A stretch of DNA of 64,000 nt, from the NCBI RefSeq assembly GCF_028561755.1, contig NZ_JAQQTD010000003.1, positions 248,001 through 312,000 of the forward strand, written 5' to 3'. The DNA is from Altibacter sp. HG106. Its GTDB lineage: Bacteria > Bacteroidota > Bacteroidia > Flavobacteriales > Flavobacteriaceae. Position numbers and translations under genes: made by a program. The notes beneath the pieces were generated by a model. That model was not told where the DNA came from. It did not search any database and saw nothing but the letters and a program-made list of their open reading frames with translations. Positions 55,022-61,720 of the stretch are shown piece after piece. Every line of letters begins with the position of its first letter. Position 1 is the first letter of the stretch.

Positions 55022-55423
55022 ATGTCAGAAGAAAACAACACCGGAGGGTACGACAGTACTAAAAAAAACGACGACGCCACCGGAAACTTTAAAGAAGAAG
55101 CGAAATCTACCGCTCAAGAATTTAAGGAAGGGTGGAATCAAGCCACACAAAATACGGGAGAAAACAAGAAGCTCTTAGCAGGGCTTTTAGGTATTTTCTT
55201 AGGCGCTTTTGGAGTACACAAATTTATCTTAGGGTACAACAAAGAAGGCATCATTTTATTAGTGGGAACCCTTGTTGGGATCGCTACGTCTTGTTTGGTC
55301 ATTGGAATATTTCTCTATATCGCCACAGGAATTGTAGGGCTTATCGAGGGGATCATTTATCTAACCAAATCAGACGAGGAATTCTACAATACCTATCAGG
55401 TAGGGAAAAAACCCTGGTTCTAA
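55022..55423 (+). CDS. TM2 domain-containing protein
   Basis: A 133-residue protein with a polar, charged N-terminal half (1-~55), followed by the TM2 domain: LLAGLLGIFLGAFGVHKFIL, two helices joined by a short turn with the conserved G-x-H-x-F-x-x-G pattern. Cell-envelope membrane protein of unknown role. Its own terminator follows. Confidence 0.9.
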   Translation: MSEENNTGGYDSTKKNDDATGNFKEEAKSTAQEFKEGWNQATQNTGENKKLLAGLLGIFLGAFGVHKFILGYNKEGIILLVGTLVGIATSCLVIGIFLYIATGIVGLIEGIIYLTKSDEEFYNTYQVGKKPWF

Positions 55424-55427
55424 ACAT

Positions 55428-55465
55428 AAAGAGCTTTCCGATGAAAAACATCAGAGAGCTTTTTT
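55428..55465 (+). terminator. hairpin terminator after the TM2 gene
   Basis: Stem aaagagct (55428-55435) with agcttttt (8 bp, one G-U), an inner gatg/catc pair, and a T-run at 55460-55465. Confidence 0.75.
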
Positions 55466-55482
55466 ATTTTGTATTATTATCG

Positions 55483-55498
55483 TAATATTGCAATATTA
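55483..55498. promoter_or_regulatory. perfect 16-bp palindrome, probable ArsR operator
   Basis: TAATATTGCAATATTA is a perfect palindrome 15 nt before the arsR ATG. ArsR/SmtB proteins bind AT-rich palindromes overlapping their own promoters and release on metalloid binding, which fits position and form. Confidence 0.65.
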
Positions 55499-55513
55499 TA
55501 ATTATCTTACTTT

Positions 55514-55840
55514 ATGGGCGCCTCTAAACTTTCGATCCACAACGAACAGCAGCAACTAATCGCAGAAATAGCGAAGGTGCTGGCTCATCCCGCACGAGTC
55601 GCCATTTTAGAGTATATCGCCAATCAAAAAAATTGTATCTGCGGAGATATTGTGGATGAGATCGGACTTTCACAACCTACTATTTCGCAACACTTACAGG
55701 TAATTCGAAAAGCCGGACTTTTAAAAGGAACCTTTGAGGGAAAACGATTGTGTTATTGTCTCAACAGAGAACGCTTTGAAGAGTTTCAGGAACTGTTAAA
55801 CGCATTTTTTCATCAAACGGTCGTAGCCGACTGTTGTTAA
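55514..55840 (+). CDS. arsR: ArsR family metalloregulator
   Basis: A 108-residue winged-helix repressor. The recognition segment SQPTISQHLQVIRKAGLL matches ArsR. The CxC pair C41-I-C43 in NCICGDIV corresponds to the As(III)-binding ELCVCDL site of classical ArsR; a CC pair also ends the protein (C107-C108). It heads a ten-gene same-direction run to 61.7 kb and probably represses it through the palindrome at 55483-55498. Confidence 0.93.
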   Translation: MGASKLSIHNEQQQLIAEIAKVLAHPARVAILEYIANQKNCICGDIVDEIGLSQPTISQHLQVIRKAGLLKGTFEGKRLCYCLNRERFEEFQELLNAFFHQTVVADCC

Positions 55841-55850
55841 CTTATTATGT

Positions 55851-56339
55851 ATGAAGACCAATGATTTTATGACATTACTAGCGGAACACCCAAACCACGC
55901 GTTGCGCTTTCAGTACCAACCCGGGCACTGGGTAGGCGCCAATTACCACCTTACAGAAGTAAAACATCTACAAATCGATTCTGTAGATTGTGGCGCTGGG
56001 ACCGATTCGTGGAATGAAACCGTACTACAGCTCTGGGAGAGTCCTTCGGAAGAAGAAAAAACAGAATTTATGTCGACGGCAAAATTCTATAGTATTCTCG
56101 CGCGGGTACACCAAATGCGCCCTATTGATGGCAGCTCTGAAGTGAAAATTGAATATGGAAACGATCAGTTCCACACAGCGCAATTATTTATTCATTCCGT
56201 AGAAACCGGAACGCAGCACATGGATGTGATCTTAGGCGTGCAACCTGTGGCTTGTAAAGCCGAAGAGGCTTGCGGTATTCCAGCATCAGCAGCTCCCGCG
56301 ACCGAAAATGCCTGTGCACCCGGATCGGGTTGCTGTTAA
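55851..56339 (+). CDS. DUF6428 family protein with Cys-rich C-terminal tail
   Basis: A 162-residue protein of the DUF6428 type, regularly found next to arsR in Bacteroidota. The body has no enzyme motif that I recognise. Cysteines cluster at the end (C135, C141, C155, C161, C162) in an Ala/Pro-rich tail closing GSGCC, suited to binding thiophilic metalloids. It follows arsR by 10 nt. A chaperone-like role for As(III), like ArsD, is an inference. Confidence 0.82.
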   Translation: MKTNDFMTLLAEHPNHALRFQYQPGHWVGANYHLTEVKHLQIDSVDCGAGTDSWNETVLQLWESPSEEEKTEFMSTAKFYSILARVHQMRPIDGSSEVKIEYGNDQFHTAQLFIHSVETGTQHMDVILGVQPVACKAEEACGIPASAAPATENACAPGSGCC

Positions 56340-56342
56340 CAA

Positions 56343-56825
56343 ATGATCATGCGTCCCCTTACCGAAGCGCACTTTCCCGCGGTTGCTTCCATCTATCAGG
56401 AAGGACTGGATACGGGTGTCGCTACCTTCGAGGTGACCGTACCCACCTGGAAGGAGTGGAATGAAAAATTTCTTCCTGTGTGTCGCTGGGTGGCTGAAGT
56501 AAATAATACGGTAGCAGGTTGGTGTGCAATATCGGCGGTTTCCAAACGGAAAGTGTATAGCGGAGTGGCTGAAAGCACTCTATATATTGGCGCTTCATTT
56601 CGCGGAAAAGGCTATGGAAAACAATTGCTCATGCAGCTGCTTCAGGATGCCGAAGCCCATGGATATTGGACGTTGCAAGCGCATATCTTTCCGGAAAATA
56701 AAGCGAGTCTTCAATTGCATCTCAATTGTGGGTACCGAGAGGTGGGTAGACGAAAAAATATTGCGCAACGCCATGGTAAGTGGCACGATAATATATTACT
56801 GGAATACAGAAATCAAATACAATGA
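56343..56825 (+). CDS. GNAT acetyltransferase, phosphinothricin/arsinothricin (ArsN1/Pat) type
   Basis: A 160-residue GNAT enzyme with the Pat/ArsN1 layout: AGWCAISAVSKRKVYSGVAE, the acetyl-CoA loop FRGKGYGKQLL (RGxGxGxxL), ENKASLQLHLNCGYREVG and a C-terminal GKWHDNILLEYR. Pat acetylates phosphinothricin; ArsN1 acetylates the arsenical antibiotic arsinothricin. Placement between arsR and arsC favours the arsinothricin role, an inference. Start MIMRPLT; the second ATG (56349) is also possible. The stop overlaps arsC by 4 nt. Confidence 0.82.
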   Translation: MIMRPLTEAHFPAVASIYQEGLDTGVATFEVTVPTWKEWNEKFLPVCRWVAEVNNTVAGWCAISAVSKRKVYSGVAESTLYIGASFRGKGYGKQLLMQLLQDAEAHGYWTLQAHIFPENKASLQLHLNCGYREVGRRKNIAQRHGKWHDNILLEYRNQIQ

Positions 56826-57244
56826 AAAACATTTTAGTACTGTGCACCGGAAACAGTTGTAGAAGTCAGATGGCCCACGGCTACCTCGCTCAAATGACTC
56901 CCGGTAAGGCGAAGGTTTTCTCTGCGGGGATAGAGACACACGGACTTAACCAGAATGCGGTTGCCATCATGAAGGAAGATGGGATAGACATCTCGGATCA
57001 CACCTCAAATCATGTAGATGAGTACCAAGACATTTCCTGGGATTTTATCATTACGGTTTGCGATCACGCTAACGAAAACTGTCCGTTTATCCCGGCTCCA
57101 AAGGCGGTTCGACTGCATCAGAATTTCGAGGACCCTTCCAAAAAATCGGGAAGTGAGGACGAACGTCAGGCTGCTTTTCAAAAAACCAGGAATGAAATCA
57201 AAGCCTATTGCACCGCTTTTGTTAGCGAACATCTAGCGGGTTGA
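56822..57244 (+). CDS. arsC: arsenate reductase, thioredoxin-coupled (LMW phosphatase type)
   Basis: A 140-residue ArsC of the low-molecular-weight phosphatase fold, reducing As(V) to As(III). The P-loop is C8-TGNSC-R14 (CX5R) and the redox pair C80 and C87 (TVCDHANENCPF) match the Cys10/Cys82/Cys89 relay of the Staphylococcus pI258 enzyme. The product As(III) normally needs ArsB or Acr3 for export; neither is present in this window. Co-translated with the GNAT gene. Confidence 0.94.
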   Translation: MKNILVLCTGNSCRSQMAHGYLAQMTPGKAKVFSAGIETHGLNQNAVAIMKEDGIDISDHTSNHVDEYQDISWDFIITVCDHANENCPFIPAPKAVRLHQNFEDPSKKSGSEDERQAAFQKTRNEIKAYCTAFVSEHLAG

Positions 57245-57278
57245 ACATAAATTTTGTACCTTAATACAAAATTGTGAC

Positions 57279-57743
57279 ATGCCTACTACAGAACGTTTTC
57301 AGACTGCTATAGAAAAGCTCTACCGGGCATTTCATTCGAGCAAGTTGCATCCCGAATGTTCGCGCCAATGCGCAGTGGGAACCCTCTGTGATCAAAACGA
57401 TTTCTGGAGCCATTTTTCTGACCATCACGGGGACACACAGCTCAATTATGTAGGCCGCGTTCATCAACTGCTAGGGAAACGATACCACGGGTATTCCCCA
57501 CAAGAGCTTCTGGAAATAGAAGCCGCGTTTTTAGAGGGCTGCGGGTACCAGCTTCCCTTGCATTTCAGTACAAAGAATTATGTGAACGCGACCGACAAAC
57601 ACGTTCATTTTAAGGGCTTATGCGCCGCCATTCAGAAACTAAGTGAACTCGACCAAAGCCGAGACCCGTTGGATATTTCCGTTTTATTAGACTACCTTCC
57701 GAAAAATAAGTCAGTACCTACAAAATGTACCCTCAAAGTATAG
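57279..57743 (+). CDS. conserved-looking cytoplasmic protein, function unknown
   Basis: A 154-residue protein with a cysteine motif near residues 43-57 (HPECSRQCAVGTLC) followed by aromatic and His-rich stretches (FWSHFSDHHGD) that could bind a metal or an Fe-S cluster. No signal peptide or helix. Not recognised by family; it begins 34 nt after arsC and its 3' end overlaps the next gene by 19 nt, so it belongs to the island. Confidence 0.75.
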   Translation: MPTTERFQTAIEKLYRAFHSSKLHPECSRQCAVGTLCDQNDFWSHFSDHHGDTQLNYVGRVHQLLGKRYHGYSPQELLEIEAAFLEGCGYQLPLHFSTKNYVNATDKHVHFKGLCAAIQKLSELDQSRDPLDISVLLDYLPKNKSVPTKCTLKV

Positions 57744-58696
57744 TTAGATGGATTCGTTGGTGCCTCACGGTACTCTGCACTCTGGGAGGGCTTACCCATC
57801 TTACAGCCCAAAATGCAAAAGCACTCAAGTCATATGACCCCTATCTCATCGTACTTGGGACGGCACAGGATGCCGGCGCCCCGCAAATTGGATGTCAAAA
57901 AAGCTGCTGTACCAAACGCTTTTCAGACCCAACATTGAAAAAACAAGTAACTTCCCTCGGCATCGTTGACCCTGTCACAGGCCAAACATTTCTGTTAGAA
58001 GCCACACCAGATATCATCTTACAAAACAGGGAATTGCAGCAAGAAATTAAAACGAATGCTCCCCTTCCCAACGGGATTCTGTTAACTCATGCGCATATTG
58101 GGCACTACAGCGGACTCCAATTTTTGGGAAAAGAGGCCACTAATGCCACCAAAATTCCGGTATACGTGATGCCAAAGATGCAACGTTTCTTAGAAGAAAA
58201 CGGACCTTGGAGTCAGTTGGTTGCTGAAGAAAATATCCGGTTGGTCCCCATGACCGCCGAAGTAGCTGTTCAACTAACACCTCAACTCAAGATAACACCC
58301 CACCTTGTTCCACATCGGGATGAATTTTCAGAAACTGTTGCATATACCGTCGAAGGGCCCAACACTTCTGTACTCTTTATTCCGGATATTGATAAATGGG
58401 AACGCTGGTCTACCCACATCAATGCGAAAGTTTCAGAGGTTGACATCGCGTTTCTCGATGCGACCTTCTACAATGCGGAAGAGATCAACAACAGGGATAT
58501 CTCTCAAATTCCGCATCCGTTTGTAATAGAAACCATGAAACGCTTTGAAGACGCTTCAGATTCAGAAAAAAACAAAATTCATTTCATTCACTTGAATCAC
58601 ACTAATCCGTTGCTCGATCCGAATAGCGATGCTTCTAACTACGTAATCTCAAACGGTTTTCGCATCGCACGGAAGAGTATGAAGATTCCCTTGTAA
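57725..58696 (+). CDS. secreted PqqB-like metallo-beta-lactamase-fold hydrolase
   Basis: A 323-residue MBL-fold protein with a signal peptide ending LTAQ (about residue 29). The body opens LIVLGTAQDAGAPQIGCQKS (PqqB-like) and has the metal motif THAHIGHYSGL, then PHRDEF and a final HLNHTNPLLDP. The other genes of PQQ synthesis are absent here, so true PQQ synthesis is unlikely. The unusual C-x3-CC near residues 51-56 could bind thiophilic ions. Periplasmic hydrolase of unknown substrate within the ars island. Confidence 0.82.
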   Translation: MYPQSIVRWIRWCLTVLCTLGGLTHLTAQNAKALKSYDPYLIVLGTAQDAGAPQIGCQKSCCTKRFSDPTLKKQVTSLGIVDPVTGQTFLLEATPDIILQNRELQQEIKTNAPLPNGILLTHAHIGHYSGLQFLGKEATNATKIPVYVMPKMQRFLEENGPWSQLVAEENIRLVPMTAEVAVQLTPQLKITPHLVPHRDEFSETVAYTVEGPNTSVLFIPDIDKWERWSTHINAKVSEVDIAFLDATFYNAEEINNRDISQIPHPFVIETMKRFEDASDSEKNKIHFIHLNHTNPLLDPNSDASNYVISNGFRIARKSMKIPL

Positions 58697-58709
58697 AAAA
58701 CACTACCCG

Positions 58710-59417
58710 ATGAAACCAAATTTTTCTAATCTCAACGCGCTCTATATCAATTGCACCCTAAAAGCGAGTCCCAGAATGAGCCATACCGAAGCCTTGATGA
58801 ATGTTTCGATGGATATTATGAAGGCTGAGAATGTTTCTGTAGAATATCTCCGTTTTGTAGACCATGAAGTCGCCTATGGAGTCTATCATGATATGACAGA
58901 ACACGGTGCCGAAAAAGATATGTGGCCCAAACTCTGGGAAAAAGTGCAAGCAGCAGATATTTTGGTGATAGGCACCCCCATTTGGCTCGGTGAGAAATCT
59001 TCGGTAGCAACGAAACTCATTGAACGTCTTTATGGAGAAAGCGGAAAACGGAACAATAAAGGTCAATATTATTTCTACGGAAAGGTAGGTGGTTGCATCA
59101 TCACAGGAAATGAAGATGGCATCAAACACGTTGCTATGGGGACACTCTACGCCTTACAGCACATCGGTTACAGCATTCCACCCCAAGCAGATTGTGGTTG
59201 GATTGGAGAAGCCGGTCCGGGACCTAGTTATAACGATCCGGAAAGTAAAGCCAAAGACAATGATTTCACGAATCGGAATACGACCTTTATGACCTATAAT
59301 CTGCTTCATTTAGCGCAGCTACTGCACAACAATGAAGGGTATCCAGCCTACGGAAATTCACGGTCTGATTGGGACGATGGGACACGTTGGAATTTCGACA
59401 ATCCGGAGTATAGATAG
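58710..59417 (+). CDS. flavodoxin-fold NAD(P)H-dependent oxidoreductase
   Basis: A 235-residue flavoprotein of the FMN-reductase type: ALYINCTLKASPRMSHTEAL (phosphate-binding loop), ADILVIGTPIWLGEKSS (flavin site) and FYGKVGGCIITGNEDG. It is not a typical ArsH, which is shorter and differs in its loops, but an ArsH-like role in redox handling of arsenicals is possible. 13 nt after the MBL gene. Confidence 0.85.
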   Translation: MKPNFSNLNALYINCTLKASPRMSHTEALMNVSMDIMKAENVSVEYLRFVDHEVAYGVYHDMTEHGAEKDMWPKLWEKVQAADILVIGTPIWLGEKSSVATKLIERLYGESGKRNNKGQYYFYGKVGGCIITGNEDGIKHVAMGTLYALQHIGYSIPPQADCGWIGEAGPGPSYNDPESKAKDNDFTNRNTTFMTYNLLHLAQLLHNNEGYPAYGNSRSDWDDGTRWNFDNPEYR

Positions 59418-59487
59418 TTTTAAGTTTTCTTTAACATCTCAGTACAAATTCATACCTTGCCCCCAACAACCATTACACTAGTTATTT

Positions 59488-60990
59488 ATGAATCTGAAGA
59501 ATATTGTAACCCTTGCTGCGGTCGGCTTACTGTTGATTGGCTGTAAGGACGCAAAAAAAACGGATCAGGAAGACCTGGCCGTCAATGAAACGAACGAACC
59601 AAGAGGTGTTGAAAACATGGCCTACCAATGGAGTGCCATGGCTATTGAGGCGACCGCGCTGGATACCGATCGCTTTAAACCACGCCCAACCATTACTTCC
59701 CGCTATTTGGGCCTTATCTTCACTTCCGTATTTGATGCCTGGTCGCGTTATGATGAAAATGCGATCCCGGTTTATTTAGAAAATGTAGACCGCCGTCCAA
59801 GTGAAGAGCAAACCCTTAAAAACAAAGAAATTGCTATTAGCTATGCGGCATATCGTGCCATGAATGAATACTATTACACCGACTCTTTGTTGTTTAAGCA
59901 AAAGATGATCGATCTCGGACTTGATCCTATGAATACTTCCTTGGACCCTTCCACTCCGGAAGGAATTGGAAATCTGGCCGCAAAGGCTGTCATCGAAGCA
60001 CGAAAGAATGACGGTTCTAATATGTACGGAGAAGAAGAGGGGTCGAATGGAGAACCTTATTTCGATTATACTGGGTACCAACCGGTAAATTCTCCCGATG
60101 AGATGAATGAAATTTCCAAATGGCAACCAAAGTATTTCTCAGACGGAAAAGGAGGTAAATTTGCTCCTTCTTGTTTGACACCATTCTGGAATAAGGTGGA
60201 GCCGCTCGCGCTAGAATCGGGAGATCAATTCCGCCCGGGACCACCACCCGCCATCGGCTCTAAACAACTGGAAGAAGAAGTAAAGGAAGTCATTGAACTT
60301 CAAGCGAATCTTACTCCCGAAGAAATTGCCTTGGTTGAATTTATGCGCGACGGTCCGCAATCGGTGCAGCAAGCCGGCCACTGGCTTAAATTCGCTCAAG
60401 AAGTGTCCAAACGTGATAATCACACCCTAGATGAAGATGTTAAAATGTTCTTCCTAAACCAGGTAGTTGCAATGGATACCTTTATTGCCTCTTGGGACTC
60501 AAAAATGTACTACGACTTTGCGCGTCCCTACGCTCTGGTACATGATTATTACCAGGACCAGGTCATTAAAGCATGGGCAGGTCCCGGAAAAGGAATGGTA
60601 GATATGGATGGTGGCGAATGGAGACCGTATTCTCCAGACACTTTCTTATGTCCTCCATTTCCGAGTTACACCTCGGGTCACAGTACCATCAGCGGAGGCT
60701 GTGCAGAAGCCCTGAAGCTTTGGACAGGAAGTGATGAGTTTGGCTCTAGCGTGGAACTAAAACCAGGATGGCTCACCGAACCGGATGTTGATATGGGCAC
60801 CGTGGTAATCGAATTTCCCACCTTTACAGAAACGGCTGAACTTGCAGGACAATCACGCGTATTAGGCGGATATCATATACAAGCCGACAATCAAGCAGGC
60901 TTACAATTAGGTCGCGATTGCGCGCGCTACATTTATAACAACTTCTACTTAAAACACGTAGGAGAAAAAACGGCGGTCGCCTCTAAATAG
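59488..60990 (+). CDS. vanadium-dependent haloperoxidase-like lipoprotein (PAP2 superfamily)
   Basis: A 500-residue protein with lipobox LLIGC (C19). The C-terminal PAP2 core holds every vanadate-pocket residue known from vanadium haloperoxidases: K339 and R346 (KMYYDFARP), S396-G397-H398 (PSYTSGHST), R457 and H463 (SRVLGGYH); H463 would bond vanadate and H398 act as acid-base. Such enzymes oxidise halides with H2O2 and are homologous to acid phosphatases, so halide oxidation versus phosphatase activity is open. The only haloperoxidase candidate in the window, in an arsR-led run. Confidence 0.85.
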   Translation: MNLKNIVTLAAVGLLLIGCKDAKKTDQEDLAVNETNEPRGVENMAYQWSAMAIEATALDTDRFKPRPTITSRYLGLIFTSVFDAWSRYDENAIPVYLENVDRRPSEEQTLKNKEIAISYAAYRAMNEYYYTDSLLFKQKMIDLGLDPMNTSLDPSTPEGIGNLAAKAVIEARKNDGSNMYGEEEGSNGEPYFDYTGYQPVNSPDEMNEISKWQPKYFSDGKGGKFAPSCLTPFWNKVEPLALESGDQFRPGPPPAIGSKQLEEEVKEVIELQANLTPEEIALVEFMRDGPQSVQQAGHWLKFAQEVSKRDNHTLDEDVKMFFLNQVVAMDTFIASWDSKMYYDFARPYALVHDYYQDQVIKAWAGPGKGMVDMDGGEWRPYSPDTFLCPPFPSYTSGHSTISGGCAEALKLWTGSDEFGSSVELKPGWLTEPDVDMGTVVIEFPTFTETAELAGQSRVLGGYHIQADNQAGLQLGRDCARYIYNNFYLKHVGEKTAVASK

Positions 60991-60995
60991 ATCGT

Positions 60996-61208
60996 ATGAA
61001 AAAAAACGTAGGTACTGTGGATTTAATCATTCGCATCTGCGTTTCCATAACGCTTGCAACCCTCTTTTTTACCGAAACGGTAACGGGGGTTGCAGGCATT
61101 ATCTTATTGGTATTATCTGGAACCATTGCGCTTTCGGGTATAATCGGTTTTTGTCCGTTTTACGTGCTCTTCGGAATCAATACATGCCCCGTTAAATCTT
61201 CCAAATGA
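60996..61208 (+). CDS. DUF2892/YgaP-like membrane protein
   Basis: A 70-residue protein with two helices and the DUF2892 pattern: NVGTVDLIIRICVSITLATL ... GIIGFCPFYVLFGINTCP. Known members are often fused to or neighbours of rhodanese domains. It starts 5 nt after the haloperoxidase gene and overlaps the next by 4 nt. Confidence 0.88.
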   Translation: MKKNVGTVDLIIRICVSITLATLFFTETVTGVAGIILLVLSGTIALSGIIGFCPFYVLFGINTCPVKSSK

Positions 61209-61720
61209 GTCGTGCATTAGGCATCGGGCTATTTCTTTTTCTATCGCTGTCATTGAGTTACGGACAAGATACCTTTCCCAACACCAAGTTTTTGGAAGAA
61301 AACCAAGCTCCGGCCCAAGGTAGCTTGGAAGACCTAAGCTGGCTCTCAGGCTATTGGAAAGGCGAAGCCATGGGTGGTATTATTGAAGAGACATGGACGC
61401 CCGCAATAGGAGGCAGCATGATGTGTTCCTTCAAACTGACGGTGAATAATGAAGTGGTATTCTATGAATTTGTAACACTAACGGAAGAAAACGAAACCCT
61501 ACAGTTGCGCCTCAAACACTTTCATCCAAATTTAGATGGCTGGGAAGACAAAGAAGATAAAATCACCTGGAAACTTGTTGAAGTGACACCTAATAAAGTT
61601 TATTTCAGTGGTTTTACTTTTGAAAAGGTAGACGACAACCACCTCAACATTTATGTGGTCTTTGAGGAGGGCGGAAAAACATCAGAAATGAAATTTAGCT
61701 ACCAACGGGTAGCGCTTTAG
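61205..61720 (+). CDS. secreted DUF6265 family protein
   Basis: A 171-residue protein with signal peptide ending LSYG (about residue 20) and the DUF6265 signature LSWLSGYWKGEAMGGIIEET, GGSMMCSF and LRLKHFHPNLDGWE: a lipocalin-like barrel predicted in the periplasm. Last gene of the island; its stop abuts the converging acyltransferase gene with zero spacing. Confidence 0.85.
   Translation: MSRALGIGLFLFLSLSLSYGQDTFPNTKFLEENQAPAQGSLEDLSWLSGYWKGEAMGGIIEETWTPAIGGSMMCSFKLTVNNEVVFYEFVTLTEENETLQLRLKHFHPNLDGWEDKEDKITWKLVEVTPNKVYFSGFTFEKVDDNHLNIYVVFEEGGKTSEMKFSYQRVAL

Noticed and set aside
57725-58696. Part of a PQQ biosynthesis operon
   Set aside because: No other pqq gene is near and the protein has a signal peptide.
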